Positions 1 through 10,167 of a DNA stretch of 64,000 nt are shown piece after piece. The stretch covers positions 124,001 through 188,000 of the forward strand of contig CAVXOL010000002.1 of assembly GCA_963763325.1 (NCBI GenBank), given 5' to 3'. Position 1 is the stretch's first letter. Each line of letters opens with the position of its first letter. The notes under the pieces are model-generated. The model saw nothing but the letters and a program-made list of their open reading frames with translations, was not told the DNA's origin and did not search any database. Position numbers and translations under genes: made by a program. This DNA comes from JBBECJ01 sp963763325 (GTDB taxonomy: Bacteria; Chloroflexota; Chloroflexia; Thermomicrobiales; CFX8).

Positions 1-1754
1 GCTCGACACGTTGCCAGCCTGGTCACCCACAAGCGAGCAGATCGTCTACCAGAGTGACACCGCCAACGGCGGGATGCCAGACATCGTCGTCGTCAACATC
101 GACGGGACCGGCCAGGCCAACCTGACCAACAATGTCATCCCGCAGAGCGCCCCGCGCTGGTCGGCGAGCGACTCAACGCCTGCGATCGCGTTCGCGCACT
201 CGTCAAAGCGAGTCGACATGGGCGACGGCGCGACGGCATTCCTCGACACCATCGCCTTCTACTACACGACCCTCCAGGGCGGAAACCCGTTCCGGCCGAC
301 CGAGATCATTGGTTCGACCCCACGCTGGTCACCAGACGGGCTCTACCTCGCTGTTCAAGCGTCCTGCAACCAACACACTTGCGACGAGTGCCGAGACGTT
401 GCATATCCTCCAGGCAAACGGACTGGAAACCGGTCGCATCGCCGGTATCGAGGGCGCAATGCTCGCCTACGACTGGTCCCCCGACGGACAGACGCTCTCG
501 GTTGTTATGTCGAGCGTCCACCCTGACGGCAGCGCCAGCGACGATCGCACACTCTGGGTCGCCGTGCTCGACGGCTCCGCGCCAGTTCAGATCGCCGGCC
601 AGCTCGATCACGGCGCTGAAGCCGCCTGGAGACCCGATGCCTCTCGCGCACCAGAACCGTCGAAGACTCCGCCCGATCTCGCTCCGGTCATCGAAACACC
701 AACTCCGGCCGAGACACCAGCGCGGTCACACCGAACGCACTCGACAACCTCGCCCCGCTCCAGCCCGGTCAGGAACGGCACTTCGTCTTCGACATCAGCG
801 CCGACTACCGGCTCGACGAGAGCGGCTTCCTGACGTGGAACGTCAAGGGCAGCGAGCGGATGCTGCCGGACGGCACGCTCCAGCAGTACATGATCGCCCG
901 CGACGCCACCAACACGATCATGGTCGAATACGTCAACGACGGCGAACGCTGGTGGTGGAACCAGCGCGGCTGGATCGAGTCCGGATCGACCGCGTCCGGC
1001 GTCGTCTCGATTGCCCGAGGAACTGCGGACCGCGTATCGCGCCCTGAGCGACCGACGAGTACGAGCAGATCGACGATCCCGCCAAAGGTGACACCCATAT
1101 CACCCGATATCAGATCGAAGACATGGAGCTGGATCGGGCAACAACTCGGCATCTCTGTCGAGAGCGCCTACTACGAGGTCTACACGGCCGGAGATCCCGT
1201 CCAGGTCACCCGCACGCGGCTCGTCCTCGTCACACCCGACGACGAAGAACGCCCGGAATACGCCCTCGCCGACATCAGCTTCACCGACGTGGTCGTGATC
1301 CCGGCCGAAGACGGCCCCGGCAACTACGTCGTCCCAGATGCGCCAGCCGAAGGAACCCTCCAGTACACACCACCTGCCACGCTACCGGCTGGTCTAACCA
1401 TCGACAGCCACTATCACGACTTCATGGGTGGTTTGGAATGGCTCACCATCACCAGCAGCGATGGCATCAGCATCACCGGCCTCGTCTATCCCTCACGCGG
1501 ATCGTTCGACACGCGCCCGATGGAGCGGCGAGCGCACCGCAACGGCGGCATGACCGTCGCGACCGAGTTAATCGCCGGTGGCAACATCGCCTGGACTGCC
1601 GACGAAGCCAACGGCTGGCCGTCCCACGCCATCTGGGACAACGGCCGCTACCGGATCGAGCTCGACATCGGCGAACGTCACGAGCCGCGAGCAGTGGAAC
1701 GAGGACGACCTCATCGCGCTCATCACCGCGCTGGCCGGCGAGGCACCGGAATGA
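1..1754 (+). pseudogene. TolB/WD40-like beta-propeller protein, 5'-partial, multiply frameshifted
   Basis: The reading frame is open to the left edge, so the start lies outside the window. The first ~130 codons hold propeller-type motifs (PAWSPTSEQIVYQS, APRWSASDS, TPRWSPDGLYLAVQ) and the same pattern resumes in another frame (LAYDWSPDGQTLSVVMS, near 465-510). A proline/threonine linker follows, then a beta-rich C-terminal region of unknown family that can be followed to a stop at 1752-1754 (ending ALITALAGEAPE). Sensible protein continues across at least six frame changes (near 385, 760, 1015, 1055, 1135 and 1675). Either the gene is decaying or this stretch contains sequencing indels; uniform coding character on both sides of each shift favours the latter. 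The function is probably an extracytoplasmic propeller scaffold; the substrate is unknown. Confidence 0.5.
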
Positions 1755-1778
1755 CGCTAGCCCCTTGCGTCCGACGCA

Positions 1779-2673
1779 TCACGCACTCCGCAACGCCTCG
1801 ATCACCGGCGCGAACGCTTCCAGCCCGGCGACGTTGTTTGGCTCGATCCAGACGATCGCGTGGGTGATGCCGGCCTCTTCGAAGGATCGGAAGGTCGCGG
1901 CGATCTCGTCGGTCGTGCCGGTGATCGGCGCGATCTCGGACCAGGCAGCCGTCCGTCCGGCGCCGATCGGTAGCTCGACGAAGACGTCCGCCATCCGCGC
2001 CAGGCTGGCCGGGTCGCGGCCGGCGTCGCGGCAGTCGGCATCCACCCGCGCCTGGGCGGCGACGATGCCGTCGAGCGTGTTGAGGGTCTCCAGCCCCGAC
2101 GCCGTCCAGATATCGGCGTAGCGCACCGTCAGCCGCCGCATCCGTGGTCCACCGAGGTTCCCGATCAGGATCGGCATCCCGTTCGGACGCGGCCCGCGCG
2201 GGCGCAGTTCGCAATCCTGCAGCTGGTAGTACTCGCCGTCGAAGTCGATCCGGCCCTCGCGCAGCAGCGTCGTCACGATCTCGACCGCTTCGGCGAAGCG
2301 CGAGACCGGCTTGTCGCGCGGGAAGCCGAAGACGTGGTGCTCGGTGTCGGAATCCCCCGCCCCCAGCCCGAGGATCAACCGCCCACCGCTGATCTCATCG
2401 ACCGTCTCGGCGATCTTCGCCAGCAGGGCCGGGTTGCGGTAGCTGGTACACGATGACGTACGACAGCAGCTCGATCCGCTCGGTCGCCGCCGCCAGCCCC
2501 GCCAGAACCGACCAGCCCTCCCAGTAGTTCTCGCGCAGGTGGTCGAGGACGCCGGCGAAGTCGAAGCCGACCTCCTCGGCAGTCCGCGCCATCGCCAGGA
2601 CATCATCCCAGCGCGGGTTGGCGCCGCCCATCATCTGCTCGCCGCCAGTCGGCAGGTAGGTTCCCAGCTTCAT
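1779..2673 (-). CDS. LLM-class (luciferase-like, F420-dependent type) oxidoreductase, one frameshift
   Basis: The product resembles luciferase-like monooxygenases that use F420 or FMN in a TIM barrel. The N-terminal strand MKLGTYLP and the AEEVGFDFAGVLDH segment lie in one frame; after about position 2450 the next frame carries YRNPALLAKIAETVDEISG followed by GGRLILGLGAG, the usual cofactor-site region, and continues to the C-terminus (ITHAIVWIEPNN). Restoring one base gives roughly 297 residues, normal for the family. I chose the ATG at 2671-2673; an in-frame ATG at 2692-2694 adds seven residues. It is convergent with the upstream propeller gene. Cofactor and substrate are not determinable from the sequence. 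Confidence 0.8.
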
Positions 2674-2768
2674 CCTGCCCCGCTCGTCCCCCATCGTTAC
2701 CCTCCCCGTGTCGTCACGATCTCAATGACACAGGATACGGCGGTTGGGCCGCGCGCGGTTCGATGCCC

Positions 2769-3845
2769 TCACTGCACCGAGCGCGGTGACTCGCGCAGGA
2801 CGCGGTCATTCGGCTCATCCGGCTGGTATTCCTCGGCAGCACGCTGGCCGAGTGTCGTCAGGAACGACTCGGTGACGGCCGTCTCACTGTCGCGACCGAG
2901 ATGGCGCTGGCCGTCGCCACCCGGCGCCGGCAGCAGCCGGTTAACGAGTGCCATGATTTCGCTCGTAAGGCCGGGGAAGAGGCCATGGAACCCAGCCAGC
3001 AGTTGAGCCGGTAGACCGAGTGTTACCTCGGCATCGCCGCGCTTGACGGCGGCGACAATCTGGCGCGCGGCGTCTCCCGCCTCAATCGTCAGTAGCGGCA
3101 TGCTCGCGCCAAGCCCGAACCAGGTGTACTCCTCTTCGTGTCGTCCCTTGAAGATCGCGTTGACGTGCGAACCGGTCCGCATCAGCCCCGGCACGACCGT
3201 CGTCACCTCAATGCCGTCCCTGGCCACCTCGGCTCGCAGCCCCTCCGAGAAGCCGACAGCCGCGAACTTGGCCGCCGAATACGACAGCAGATGCGGGACG
3301 CTGACCTTGCCGCCAATCGAGGTGATGTTGACGATTCGTCCGCCACCCTGCCGCCGCATGTGTGGCAGCACTGCCAGCGCCGGGTAGACGGTGCCCCAGA
3401 ACATCGTCGCCATCGTGTCCTCGAAGTCGGCCAGCGTCTGCGACTCCAACGGCCCAACCATGATCGTCCCGGCGTTGTTGACAACGATGTCGATCCGTCC
3501 GAAGTGGCGCAGCGTCGTCTCGATCAGCCGCTCGACCTGTTCACGGTCACGCACGTCGGCCGGAACCGCCAACACGTCGGCCGCTCCCTGCGCCAGCAAC
3601 CGCTGCCGTGCGCCCTCAAGATCTTCCGCATTCCGGGCGCAGATGGCCGGCAGTGCGCCCTCAGCGACGAACTCCTCGGCCAACGCCAGCCCCAGCCCGC
3701 GAGATCCGCCAGTGATCAGCACGACCTGGCCAGCCAGATCGACCGGAGATCGCCGCCGAAGCAGTTCCCGCGCCAGCAAGGCAACCCCAACCCCTGCCGC
3801 CAACCCGCTCAGCATCCGTTCCCAGTCGTTACCTTGTCGCTGCAT
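2769..3845 (-). CDS. SDR-family oxidoreductase with N-terminal membrane-like segment
   Basis: This is a 358-residue classical short-chain dehydrogenase. The nucleotide-binding TGGSRGLG is at residues 45-52, NNAG at 123-126, and the catalytic set is Ser176, Tyr189 and Lys193 (YSAAK). Residues 11-28 are hydrophobic (LSGLAAGVGVALLARELL) and could anchor the enzyme to the membrane. The C-terminal ~60 residues extend past the Rossmann core and are probably a lid or tail. NAD(P)-dependent oxidation or reduction of an alcohol/ketone is the family reaction; the substrate is unknown. It lies 95 bp upstream of the same-strand LLM oxidoreductase, so the two may be co-transcribed. Confidence 0.88.
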   Translation of the reverse strand: MQRQGNDWERMLSGLAAGVGVALLARELLRRRSPVDLAGQVVLITGGSRGLGLALAEEFVAEGALPAICARNAEDLEGARQRLLAQGAADVLAVPADVRDREQVERLIETTLRHFGRIDIVVNNAGTIMVGPLESQTLADFEDTMATMFWGTVYPALAVLPHMRRQGGGRIVNITSIGGKVSVPHLLSYSAAKFAAVGFSEGLRAEVARDGIEVTTVVPGLMRTGSHVNAIFKGRHEEEYTWFGLGASMPLLTIEAGDAARQIVAAVKRGDAEVTLGLPAQLLAGFHGLFPGLTSEIMALVNRLLPAPGGDGQRHLGRDSETAVTESFLTTLGQRAAEEYQPDEPNDRVLRESPRSVQ

Positions 3846-3985
3846 GTTGGCCCGCCTGTCTTATGTCATCTACAGCACTCGTTTCTTGCCACATCCCGCG
3901 CAAGATCGGTTCCGAGCGATGGCCCCGTCGTCCCATCACTCCGGCTACACTCTTCATAAACGTCGCACTTAACCCGCAGACTGGT

Positions 3986-4029
3986 CCTGTCATTCCCTGA
4001 CCTCACTTCGTTCCGCTCGGGATGACAGG
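3986..4029. repeat. Imperfect palindrome (possible dispersed repeat or hairpin)
   Basis: CCTGTCATTCCC at the left end pairs with CGGGATGACAGG at the right end with a one-base bulge, enclosing a TGACCTCACTTCGTTCCG loop. It lies between the divergent SDR and M42 genes. Such 'GTCATTCC...GGAATGAC' units occur as dispersed intergenic repeats in many bacterial genomes; only one copy is obvious in this window. Confidence 0.45.
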
Positions 4030-4102
4030 GAGACAGGTGCCTTCTGCTCGGGATGAACGGGGTCACGTCCAGCGTCAACACTCACATGACGAAGGAGCAC
4101 CA

Positions 4103-5134
4103 ATGCCGGAACTGAACATTGACCTGTTGAAACGCCTTTGCGAGACGCCGGGCATCGCCGGACGGGAGGACGCCGTCCGCGCGCTCGTCCGCGAGGAGAT
4201 GGCCGGGCTGGTCGACGAGATCAAGGCCGACGCGCTCGGCAACCTGATCGGCGTCCGGAGCGGCAACGGCGGCCCGAGGGTGATGCTGGCCGCTCACATG
4301 GACGAGATCGGCTTCATCGTGAAGCACATCGACGAGCACGGCTTCATCCGCATCCACCCGGTAGGAGGCTTCGACCCCAGCCGCCTCCCGGCCCAGCGCG
4401 TGACCGTCCACGCCCATGACGGCACAACTTACGTTGGCTCCATTGGCGTCGCCGGGAAGCCGATCCATCTCCAGGCCGCCAACGAGGTCAAACCCCCGAC
4501 TATCGACGATCTCTTCGTGGACATCGGACTCGACGGCGAGACCGCCCGCGCCGCGCTCGACATCGGTGACATGATCACCCTCGAACGGTCGTTGGTTCAG
4601 GTCGGACCGAACATCGTCAGCAAGGCGCTCGACGACCGTGTCGGCCTCTTCATCATGCTCGAAGCCCTGCGCGCCGTTGGCACGACCCAGGCCGAGATCA
4701 TCGCCGTCGCAACCGTTCAGGAAGAGGTCGGCGTCCGTGGCGCGACGACGTCCACCTGGGCGCTCCAGCCCGAGATCGGCATCGCGCTCGACATCACGCC
4801 GGCCGGCGACTTCCCCGGCGCGCCGCAGGAGCATGTCGGCGTCTCGCTCGGCAAGGGCGTCGCGATCAAGGTGATGGACCCCGGCGCGATCTCCGACTAC
4901 GCCCTCAACCAGCGCCTGCGCCAGATCGCCGACGAGCACGACATCTCGTATCAGCTCGAAATCCTCGGCCGGGGCGGGACCGACGCCAGCGCCATCCAGC
5001 GTTCTCGCTCGGGCGTCCGCGCCACCGCCCTCTCGATCCCGGTCCGCTACGCCCACACCGTCAACGAGACCTGCGCGGTTGCGGACGTAGAGGCGGCGAT
5101 CGCGTTACTGAAGCAGTACATCACAGCGGGCTGA
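4103..5134 (+). CDS. M42-family metallopeptidase (glutamyl aminopeptidase / cellulase M type)
   Basis: The protein is a 343-residue cytosolic co-catalytic zinc aminopeptidase of the M42 family, which forms large tetrahedral assemblies that trim peptides. Metal-site motifs are complete: AAHMDEIGF with His65 and Asp67, the bridging Asp in LDDRVG (177-178), the catalytic/ligand pair Glu207-Glu208 in VQEEVG, Asp230, and the late His318 in RYAHTVNE. GRGGTDASAI (289-298) is also typical. I chose the ATG at 4103 because GAAGGAG sits 6 bp upstream; the open frame upstream of this has no family similarity. A second, frame-broken M42 gene ends 12 bp away on the other strand. Confidence 0.92.
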   Translation: MPELNIDLLKRLCETPGIAGREDAVRALVREEMAGLVDEIKADALGNLIGVRSGNGGPRVMLAAHMDEIGFIVKHIDEHGFIRIHPVGGFDPSRLPAQRVTVHAHDGTTYVGSIGVAGKPIHLQAANEVKPPTIDDLFVDIGLDGETARAALDIGDMITLERSLVQVGPNIVSKALDDRVGLFIMLEALRAVGTTQAEIIAVATVQEEVGVRGATTSTWALQPEIGIALDITPAGDFPGAPQEHVGVSLGKGVAIKVMDPGAISDYALNQRLRQIADEHDISYQLEILGRGGTDASAIQRSRSGVRATALSIPVRYAHTVNETCAVADVEAAIALLKQYITAG

Positions 5135-5145
5135 CACATGCCCCG

Positions 5146-6201
5146 TTATCGTCCGACGACACCCGGACAATGCCGCGTGAACTCGGTGACGAGGTGGACG
5201 GTGTGGTGGAAGTCGTCAAGTCGCATCAACGCATACGGCGAGTGGAAGTAGCGCACCGGCAACGAGACAACCCCGGTCACGACGCCGCCACGACTGCGCT
5301 GGATCGCGCCGGCGTTCGTGCCGCCGCCGAAGGGAATTCGGTACTGCCAGGGGATCAGGTGCTCGTCGGCCAGTTCGGTGATGGCCCGGACGGTCGCGCC
5401 GCTGCGTGATCATCGTGTTGTCCATGACGATCGACGGCCGGACCGCTTCCGAACCTGGTCGGCTGGCGGGCAACCGGAATGCCCGGCACATCGGCCGCAA
5501 CCGTTGCTTCAAGCACCAGCGCGATGTCCGGCTCGATCTGGTAGGCGGCAGTCCCAGCGCCGCGCAACCCCACTTCCTCCTGGACCGAGAAGCAGGCGAC
5601 AACGGTCGATTCAAGTTGTTGACCGGCCAGCGCCTCAAGGGTCTTGACGATCACCGCGCATCCGGCGCGATCGTCGATCGCCCGCGCCATGACCATCTGC
5701 TCGTTGAGCTGCTCGAACGGATAGGCGATGACGGCCGGCGAACCAACGCGAATGCCCAGCGCGGCGACATCCTCAGCACTGTTGCGCCGATATCGATGAA
5801 CAGGTCCTCGAGCTTGTACGGTTTCTCGCGGTCTTCGGGCCGGAGAATATGCGGCGGCGGCATGCCGATGTAGCCCTTGATCTTCGTCCCGTGGTCGCTG
5901 CGGATCGTGACGGCATGGGCGGGAACGATCCGTGGGTCCCAGCCGCTCGTCTGGCGAAGCGCAGAAACCCGCCGTCTTCGACGTAGGTGACGATGAAGCC
6001 AATCTCGTCCATGTGCGCATCGAGCATCAGCGTCGTGTCGCCCGTCCCGCGCCGGGTCGCGATCAGATTCCCGAGCGTATCGACGCGCATCTCGTCGACG
6101 TACGGCTCGATGAGGCGTTGCAGAACCTCGCAAACCTCTTCCTCGAACCCCGACGGCCCAAACGCGTCCGACAGGGTCTTGAGCAGTTCGACCGTCTCCA
6201 C
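5146..6201 (-). pseudogene. Second M42-family metallopeptidase, frame-disrupted
   Basis: Minus-strand sequence from the ATG at 6199-6201 encodes METVELLKTLSDAFG and a metal-site LDAHMDEIGFIV. The gene then continues in other frames: GYIGMPPPH with KLEDLFIDIGA, AIDDRAG (bridging Asp) with VQEEVGLRGAG (catalytic Glu pair), and finally FGGGTNAGAIQ with PVRYFHSPY (late His ligand), ending at a TAA complement at 5146-5148. All M42 metal-site motifs are therefore present but need at least three frame corrections (near 5945, 5790 and 5430). It is homologous to and convergent with the intact M42 gene (4103-5134). Because every catalytic motif survives, sequencing indels are as likely as true decay. 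Confidence 0.75.
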
Positions 6202-6330
6202 CGTGCCTCTTTCTGGTCTCGCGGAGTCCTGTACGCTCCACGATCTCCTTCCCGTTACCGGCTCACGACCCAGCCATCCTGCACGAGTGTGTCAATCGTC
6301 GTCAGCGCCCCGATGTCGCGGTCACATCGC

Positions 6331-7010
6331 TCATCCCCCATCCCGCGCCAGCCACTCGTCCAGCGACCCGACCGTTGGATCAACCTGGCGGATCGCATAG
6401 TACGGGATCGCTGGACGGTAGGCTTCGAAAACGCGGCGCAGCTCGCCGACCGGCTCGTCATGGATGTCGACACGGAGGTCGACCCGCGAGAACGTCTTCT
6501 GGTCATACACCAGCAGCGCCGCCGAGCGCTGGCCGCCATGTTGGCCGCCGGCGTCACGCCCGGCCTCGATCGCGAGCAGGAAGCGATCTTCCAGTGGATC
6601 GTCCGGATGTGCCAGATACGTCTCCTCCATCGCGTCGAGGATGTGCTCGCCGGTCAGCGCGTTGCCGAGGACGATGTAGCCCTCACGACAGCGATGGCCG
6701 CAGTAGTCGCGGTTCAGGCTTCCGGTCCGCGCTGCCGTGAAGCCGTCATCGTCAACGACGCCCAGTTGCCGGTGCTCACAGTATGGATCGGCCAGCGCCA
6801 GTTGCTCGATCACTCCCGGCGCCTTGTAGCCCATTTCCAGCAGATTCAGCCCGGTTTGCCCCAGCCGCTGGTCGGCGATCGCCATGATCGCCACCGCCCC
6901 AGCCGTGGCCGGATGAACGGCACCCGGACGCCGACCGCTGGCGAGCGCGTCGCCGTCCCGATCCCCAGCATCCCGGTCCGCGAACAGCGCGCGATGATCG
7001 TGAAGGTCAT
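6331..7010 (-). CDS. DUF1028-family protein, one frameshift
   Basis: DUF1028 proteins are ~220-residue cytosolic proteins suggested to have an Ntn-hydrolase-like fold; the function is unknown. The N-terminal MTFTIIARCSRTGMLGIG starts at the ATG at 7008-7010, preceded by GGAGCAACAG as ribosome-binding site. The typical TATRSPAVG follows. At about 6900 the frame changes, and GAVAIMAIADQRLGQTGL, EGYIVLGNALTGE and GGQHGGQRSAALLVY, all family hallmarks, continue to the stop at 6331. One base change restores a full-length protein of normal size. It sits in line behind the M42 gene on the same strand, suggesting a peptide or amide-hydrolysing cluster. Confidence 0.75.
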
Positions 7011-7130
7011 CTGTTGCTCCTTTCAACCTCCGGAACGCGGGAACAGGGACGTGGGAACCGGAGCAGGATGGCTGTCCGGTTCCCACGTCCCTGTCTGCAT
7101 GATAATCGCTCGTCGTTCAATCGGGGCGGA

Positions 7131-9799
7131 TTACGGCGACACCGTCACCTTCAGGTTCCATCCGTTGAGCTTGCCGGTGTCACGACCGGCGAGGTCGGTA
7201 ACCCTGAGCACCCAGACACCCTGGATGGGTTGGCCGATCAGTGCGGTCAGACCGGGTGTCGTCGACGAATCAAACGTCGTGATCAGGTTGTCACGGTTAC
7301 CACCACTTCGGTTGTGGAGGATCGCCTGTGGACCGGACGGCGGGACCACCTCGACCCGCAGATCGCCAATGTACGGGTGGGTGATGTCCACCCCAATCTC
7401 GACGCTCTGGATCGTCCCCGCGCCAGTCAGCGAGATTGTGCTGGCAACGCCGGTGGGGTTGTTATCGGGAATGGTGATACCGGGAGTCGCTTCTCCACGC
7501 ACGACCTGCGCCGATGCTTCGAGTGCGAACTCAAGACTCCAGCGGCGCAAGACACCGATGTCGACGCCGGCCACATCGGCGACCTTGAGCGTCCAATTGC
7601 CTTGCGCCTCCTGTCCGGCGAATTGAGTCAGCACGGGTAACTCCGCGCTGGTGTAGCTTCGGACCAGATCATGTGTGCCAGAACCAGTCCGGTCGTGCAG
7701 GGCGACCACCTGGCCGGCTGGAGACTGCAATGTCACGCGCAGATCGCCAATAAACGTATGCTGAATGTCGACTGTGACCATCACGTCGCTGATCCGGCCC
7801 TGCTCCAACACCTGCAGATCACTGGTCACACCAGCGGGCTGGTTGTCGGGAATCGCAAATTCGGTGTCGCTTCGACGCGAATGCCGGGCTCCTCGTTCGG
7901 AAGGTTGAAGTCCGCCTGGATACCGACCACGCTGGCGCCGTTGGATTGCGCGTTTGGCCCCATGCCAAACTTTGCGAAGGTCGTCCAGATACCTGTTCTG
8001 ATCATCGCGTGACGGTTCGTATCGATGATCCCGGCCGACCGCTGGTCATCGAGCGCCCGCAGGATGGCGTCGCGCATGTCGAGGAAGCTGGGATTGGCTG
8101 GCGCGAGCTTGAGCGCATCCACCACCAGCTGCGCGCCCGCTTGCGCTCCGACGTTTCGGTTCATCTCCATCAGCGTCGCCGCCCAGATCTCGCCGATGTC
8201 ATGCTCCCGATCGGCCGCGTAGCGGCCAGTTCCGAGATCGCCAAAATTGTCGGGGAACGCACTGGTGTACGGGAAGCGGCGCAGCCCGTTTGGCTGGTTG
8301 ACGACCCAGGCGCCGACGACGTTCGTGTTGTTGATCGTACAGGCGAAATAGTCACCCCACCCCTCGCCCATACCCCGGCTCTGCGGCGCTTCGAGCGCGT
8401 GATCATTCAGTCGCCCGCCAACTAGCCGGTTGGTGACTCCATGCGTGAATTCGTGATACACGACGCTCGAGTCGAAGGCGGTGTGGCGTCCGGTTCGTTC
8501 GACCAGACCCATGTTCATGATCGGACTGAAGCCATCGATCGGGGTGCTCATGTTGGCAGTACCGAACACCGGTCCGCTGTGGGCGCGCGCATCGACGCGA
8601 TCGGCGGCCATGCCGCCGAGCCCCAGATTGTTGTGCTGGAAGTTGCCGTCGGCCTCCCGGAAACCAAGCAGATAGAAGAAGTTGTGCATGACGCAGTTGA
8701 AGTAGAAGATGTTGAGCACCTTCTGATCGTCGCCGAGGGGATCGCTCGGGTTGAAGTTGACGATCCCGTTCTGCACCACCCCCTGGGCGGTCGTACTGGT
8801 CGTCCCCAATCGCGCCCTGACGCTGTTGCCAACGGATCGGTCCGTCTCAACCCAGTCTCCCGGGAACCCGTTCGGCAGGTTGGTCGGAACCGGGAGACCG
8901 TACTCAGTGAGCGCTCGCGGGAAGTCGGTCAGTTGCCTGGCGCCTGCGCCATCGACCCGATAGACATTGCCACGAGCGATCGCGGCATGCATCATCTGCG
9001 TGCAATACAGGATATCGCCGTCGGCAGCATCAACCAGCGTCCGGTACTTCCCGTGGTGGTTCGGCATCGTCAGGATGACTTCCCATGCCAGCCGAAGCTC
9101 TCCATCGAGCGGGAACCAGATCAAGCTGGTCGCAATGTTCTCCTCGAACGGCCCCGCCTCGATGACGCTGGGGTGATCGGCCCTGTCATGGAACGCCGCG
9201 AGCACGGTCGGCGTGAAGGTATCGAGATCGATGGCCGGACTCACAAGCGGCTCACCAAACTGATCGGTCTCATGCTGCTCATCCGGATGTGGTGCCGCGA
9301 CATACCGAGCCGCGGACATGACTGCTTCCTGGACGGAGAGCAACGGACGAACATCCAGTTCCCGGTCAACGGTGACACTGCTGCCAACCGCCTCAAGCAG
9401 CGATCCGTCCGGCGCGAAATGGACCGTCTCTGACGCCTGAAAGATCGGGATTCCCTTGTACAGTTGCTGGAGATGGACCGTCACCGCGCCGCTGCTCGTC
9501 TCCTGCGTATGGGGATCAGCCGCGAACTCGGGTGGCTGCTCGTCCGCGAAGCCGAGCGCGTCATGGGCGCCCTGGAGATGGTCCATTGCCCGGCGGATGT
9601 AGTTACCCTTCTCGGCCGGCATCGATTCCCAGGTGACAACGGAGGGGTTGCCGGTCGTCGGGTCAAAGCGTGAGATTCTGAGTCGTTGCGATCCGGGGAG
9701 GGAGCGCGAGACCTCGACGGCGCGCGATTCGAGTTCGCTCTGGCGAGCAGGTGTGACACGATTGACAGAAGCGTCGCGGCGATCGATTTCCCGGGCCAT
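7131..9799 (-). CDS. M36 fungalysin-type metalloprotease with two C-terminal P-domains, one frameshift
   Basis: The first 650 residues form an FTP-type propeptide region (about 80-250) and an M36/M4-like catalytic domain with the zinc motif HEFTH at 449-453 and the third ligand Glu479 in GMGEGWGDYF. After a one-base frameshift near 7858 the protein continues into two proprotein-convertase P-domains (IGDLRVTLQSPAG; IGDLRVEVVPPSG), each introduced by an IPDNxP motif. The full product would be about 890 residues. The ATG at 9797-9799 has a strong AGGAGG upstream. The N-terminus (MAREIDRRDASVNRVTP) has no signal peptide or membrane segment, unusual for a protease with propeptide and P-domains, which are normally secreted. 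It is divergent from the SARP gene that precedes the injection-system operon, so export through that machine is conceivable. Confidence 0.85.
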
Positions 9800-9920
9800 C
9801 GTCGTTCCTCCTTGCCTCAGCGGCTTTTACCGCAGCGACGGTACAGGTGGACCGTTGACTGATCGGCACTGATTGCCGGACTGAAAGGTTGACGAACTCC
9901 GCGATTCATGTGATGATGAC

Positions 9921-9949
9921 TTTATAGCATCTCTTGGATCATCTTTCAC
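9921..9949 (-). promoter_or_regulatory. Candidate sigma70-like promoter of the M36 protease gene
   Basis: On the minus strand GTGAAA (9944-9949, 4/6 to TTGACA) is followed after 17 bp by TATAAA (9921-9926, 5/6 to TATAAT), about 120 bp before the protease start codon. Motif-only evidence. Confidence 0.4.
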
Positions 9950-9966
9950 GCTTTGCGGGAGCGTGA
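9946..9966. promoter_or_regulatory. Inverted repeat overlapping the -35 of the protease promoter
   Basis: TCACGCT (9946-9952) and AGCGTGA (9960-9966) form a perfect 7-bp inverted repeat with a 7-base centre. It overlaps the candidate -35 hexamer and lies upstream of the SARP gene, a sensible operator position for either gene. No regulator is assigned. Confidence 0.3.
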
Positions 9967-10167
9967 TGCACGATATTCCCGTTAAGCGAACTCAGTGCTG
10001 ATGCTCTTCGCGCAAGATTGGCGTGTCTCCGGAAATGCTGAGCGCGGCTCGAATGAACCCGATCCGTGCCTTTCCGCGCGTGAAATGACAGCCTCATCGA
10101 CACGACCGTCCGGTGCCACGACCATTTGCTTCGGTCACCCCACGACTCACGTAGGAAGCCGATTGCC

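Larger units (their letters stand above)
9800..10167. other. Divergent intergenic region between M36 protease and SARP regulator
   Basis: This 368-bp stretch has no plausible gene. It contains a sigma70-like promoter candidate for the protease and an inverted repeat overlapping its -35 element (listed separately). I could not identify a convincing promoter for the SARP gene. Confidence 0.6.

Noticed and set aside
5932..7626. 564-codon open frame on the plus strand
   Set aside because: It overlaps the M42, DUF1028 and M36 genes on the minus strand and has no recognisable protein character.
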